64,000 bases of DNA, taken from positions 1,612,001-1,676,000 of the forward strand of contig JAHEWK010000012.1 in assembly GCA_020740775.1 (NCBI GenBank). The letters are read 5' to 3'. Position 1 is the first letter of the stretch; every line of letters starts with the position of its first letter. Position numbers and translations under genes: made by a program. Under the pieces are notes generated by a model. It was not told where the DNA came from and ran no database searches. It saw only the letters and a list, made by a program, of their open reading frames with translations. Of this stretch, positions 61,401 through 64,000 are shown piece after piece. This DNA is from Ilyonectria destructans. Its lineage: Eukaryota; Ascomycota; Sordariomycetes; Hypocreales; Nectriaceae.

Positions 61401-64000
61401 CAACGTTGTCCCTCCAGTCATTATTATAATATTGCTCTGCGTTCACAACACCATCGAGTATCATTCTCCCAACTCGGTCGGGAAACATGGAAGCGAAAGT
61501 GGCGCCGATGACAGTGCCGTAACTGATGCCATAACACCACAATTTGGCGTCTGATGGTGACTGGCCGGCCACCTCGGCCTCGGCTTCTATAAATGTGAGC
61601 AAATCATGGGCCACCGCCGGCGTAGTCACATAATATCCATGAGGGGACTCGTTCTCGACAGCATTGTTGCACCACTCTCCGTAGATAGAACTTGAATAGT
61701 ACTGTTCCTCAAGCAACGTTGATGAAATGTTGGTAACGCCTGTCCTGTGCAGTCGATTGAAGGCCAATCTTGCTTCTGCGTTCCCCGAAAAGCAGTCGAG
61801 GCTCAACCCGCTGTTGTTCACACCGCGAGGGTCAAAGGAGACGAAGTTGTACTGCTCTCCGAAGATTTGTCCTGGTAGGGCTTGGTTTGTGAGGAGCAGA
61901 GCGACACCAGAACCACCCGGACCACCTAACAAAATGTCAGCCCAGTCATATAGAATTAAGGTAACTCTGTATGAGTCATCTGATCGAGATCTTACCGGGG
62001 TTGAGTACAATGCTTGGGGACTCGACGGTGGCATTCTTGCCAGCCAGTTTTATGAAGGCGATTGACGTCGTGCCAAGACTTTTGTTTGAATAATCCAAAG
62101 GAACTTCCAGTCTAGAGCATGTAAAGTCATCGAAACATGGTGTCCACGTGAGGTTGGTTGATGGTTCAATCTAGATGGCTCGTCAGAAAGCTTGAAAACC
62201 TTAGAGGATGTGGTTCGGCAAAGTCCAAATCTCACATTGTCAAATCCATAGACCATGCCCGGATCATGCGAACTATCGGCTTTGCATCCCAAGCTTGTGA
62301 GAAGAATGAGCGCACTCGCAAGTCGTTGCATTGTTATCCCCAGAAGGTTTGTCATTGAGCTTTCTGTTATGTTGTTTGCAAGAAAGTAGCGATATTCATC
62401 ATTGCAGCCGGCACAATTGGGGTATCAGGGAACTATTTATACCGGTTGAATTTCCCAAGAGACTTAACAATCAAGTTTGCCGGTTTCAATTGCTCAATTC
62501 GCAGGCAGCCGCATTCTTCCCAACAACTTCCAATACCTAATGCGCACACTCTCTTGGCGCTCCACTTGTACGAACCAGCCAATCAATATCTATTGTAATA
62601 CCACCAGGTTTAACTACCACTCCTGCATTACTTCGCAAGTAAGCCACGTCGCTTACATTTTACCAGCCTTAGGCGCTCCACTTATACGAACCAGCCAATT
62701 ACCGTATCGATTCGGTAAATTCGTACTGAATTTTCACCCGACTTAAAAGTGACTTATCACTCCACTATCAGTTATCGGGACGACCATAGCGAATCACTTA
62801 GGACTTAAGCAACAGGATTTGCAAGCTTGCCTGCATAAGTGGAAAAGTAATACGAATTTACCGAGTCGATACGGGTAATAAATATTATAATACCACCAAG
62901 TTTTAAATATAAACCCCCTCCTCACCTTGACTACTGCATTCGTTTTGCAAGCAAGCTACGGTGCTTACATTTTACACAGCCTCACCTTGGCGCCCCGCTT
63001 GTACGAACTAGCCAACCAGTATTTATTATACACGCACTAGTCTCTATCAGGATTTATCCCGATTGGTTTATTGTCGGATCCGTCACCGCTAAATTGATCA
63101 GGGCAATAGTGTTTAAAGCGATGATGACGATGTTGATGATTGCTTGGGCCGGTTATCCGGACCGGCTGGAAGAGGGGCTAACAGGCCCTCCTTCTGACTA
63201 AGGTCAAGATATCAATCTATCAGAGGTTTCGTAATACAGGGTCGCATTCCAACATTTATCTTTAATCTATTCGGTCTTTCTCCGACCTTTTTTTTATACC
63301 GTGTCTTTTCTCATTCAAACGTCCATCGCAAAGGATGTGGGAGATGACTTCCCCACTGGCATATGAACAGACGAATAGGAGATCCTTCTGAAATTCGATC
63401 GGTACCTGGTAATTTGCTTTTCGAAGCCATTGTCGCATGCAACAGGCGGCTTATGGGTCGTGGCGGCCTCGGGATTGTCCTCTGCTTGAAACGGCGCCCA
63501 CTGCAAATCTTGGCCAGCTAACGTCGACGTCATGGACGAGATTAAGAACGAGAACACCAAGACGGCCAATCAAGCTTGGAGAAGAAAGCCTCGCAAGTTC
63601 GCTCCAAAGTCGAGACGAGGTTGTAAGACTTGCAAGTGAGTCTTGACTCCGTGGATTGCTACAGCGCGATCAATTGTGTTCAAAGACTCAAAAGCTGACA
63701 CTGAACCTTGGTGCACCTCTCAGGATAAGACGAGTAAAGTGCGATCTATCTCGACCTTCATGCTTGAAATGCCATTCCACAGGTCGCACCTGTGACGGCT
63801 ATGGCGAATTGCCCCTCGCTTTCAAGACTGAGATTGAATCAAGTTATTATCACAACGAGAAGGCCAACAGAGCAGAGAGCTGCGACAGTTACCACCCTTG
63901 CACCACGATCAGTGCGTATCAGCCAAAACAATGGCACGCGGAATACCATGGCCTCATTTTGCAGAATCTCGGACCCTTTATGGTCTTGCCAGTGACTGGG

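Overview
The window is nuclear DNA of a filamentous ascomycete (Pezizomycotina, probably Sordariomycetes). The signs are many introns of 42-88 bp with GTRNGT donors, CTAAC/CTGAC branch sites and AG acceptors; several Zn2Cys6 regulators; a secreted GH7 cellobiohydrolase; HET, Clr5-ankyrin and rhodopsin-type membrane genes; and a Fot1/pogo DNA transposon. The genus is not determined. No rRNA, tRNA or CRISPR was recognised, and no PKS or NRPS core gene is present. Gene models below were built by joining reading frames by hand at splice sites, and most joins keep frame exactly.

Layout. 0-5 kb: monocarboxylate-type MFS transporter, Upc2-like Zn2Cys6 regulator and a DJ-1/PfpI protein, all on the minus strand. 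6.5-8 kb: phosphotransferase-fold kinase. 8.4-10.4 kb: GH7 cellobiohydrolase with CBM1 and an unusually long acidic linker. 13.5 kb: four-exon CYSTM-like micro-gene. 15-18.6 kb: Clr5-ankyrin protein (about 1097 aa). 19-20.5 kb: small ORFs and a hidden 76-aa gene beside a four-copy short motif. 21-25 kb: 1313-aa C2H2-like protein. 25-30.3 kb: two divergent TauD/XanA-like dioxygenases with a Zn2Cys6 regulator. 31 kb: small GPI-type wall protein. 33.5-38.6 kb: decay island with a GPI-type gene with one stop, a HET gene with two stops and a truncated AsaB-like gene. 39-42 kb: D-2-hydroxyacid dehydrogenase and amidohydrolase. 43-48.6 kb: 71-aa membrane protein and two convergent regulators. 49-52.6 kb: SDR and rhodopsin-like 7TM protein. 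53.6-55.5 kb: apparently complete Fot1-like element. 56-62.4 kb: small conserved protein, DHA1-type MFS and secreted S33 peptidase. 62.5-63 kb: tandem repeat interrupted by a MITE. 63.5 kb to the end: 5' part of another Zn2Cys6 regulator.

How it fits together. The window looks like accessory chromosome content: regulators, transporters, oxidoreductases and self-recognition-type genes mixed with repeats and decayed genes. The most coherent local unit is the dioxygenase pair plus regulator at 25.2-30.3 kb, perhaps for a purine or other small nitrogenous or acidic substrate. The clearest novelties are two GC-AG introns in regulator genes, a MITE with its empty site preserved next to it, and several micro-genes that only appear after splicing.
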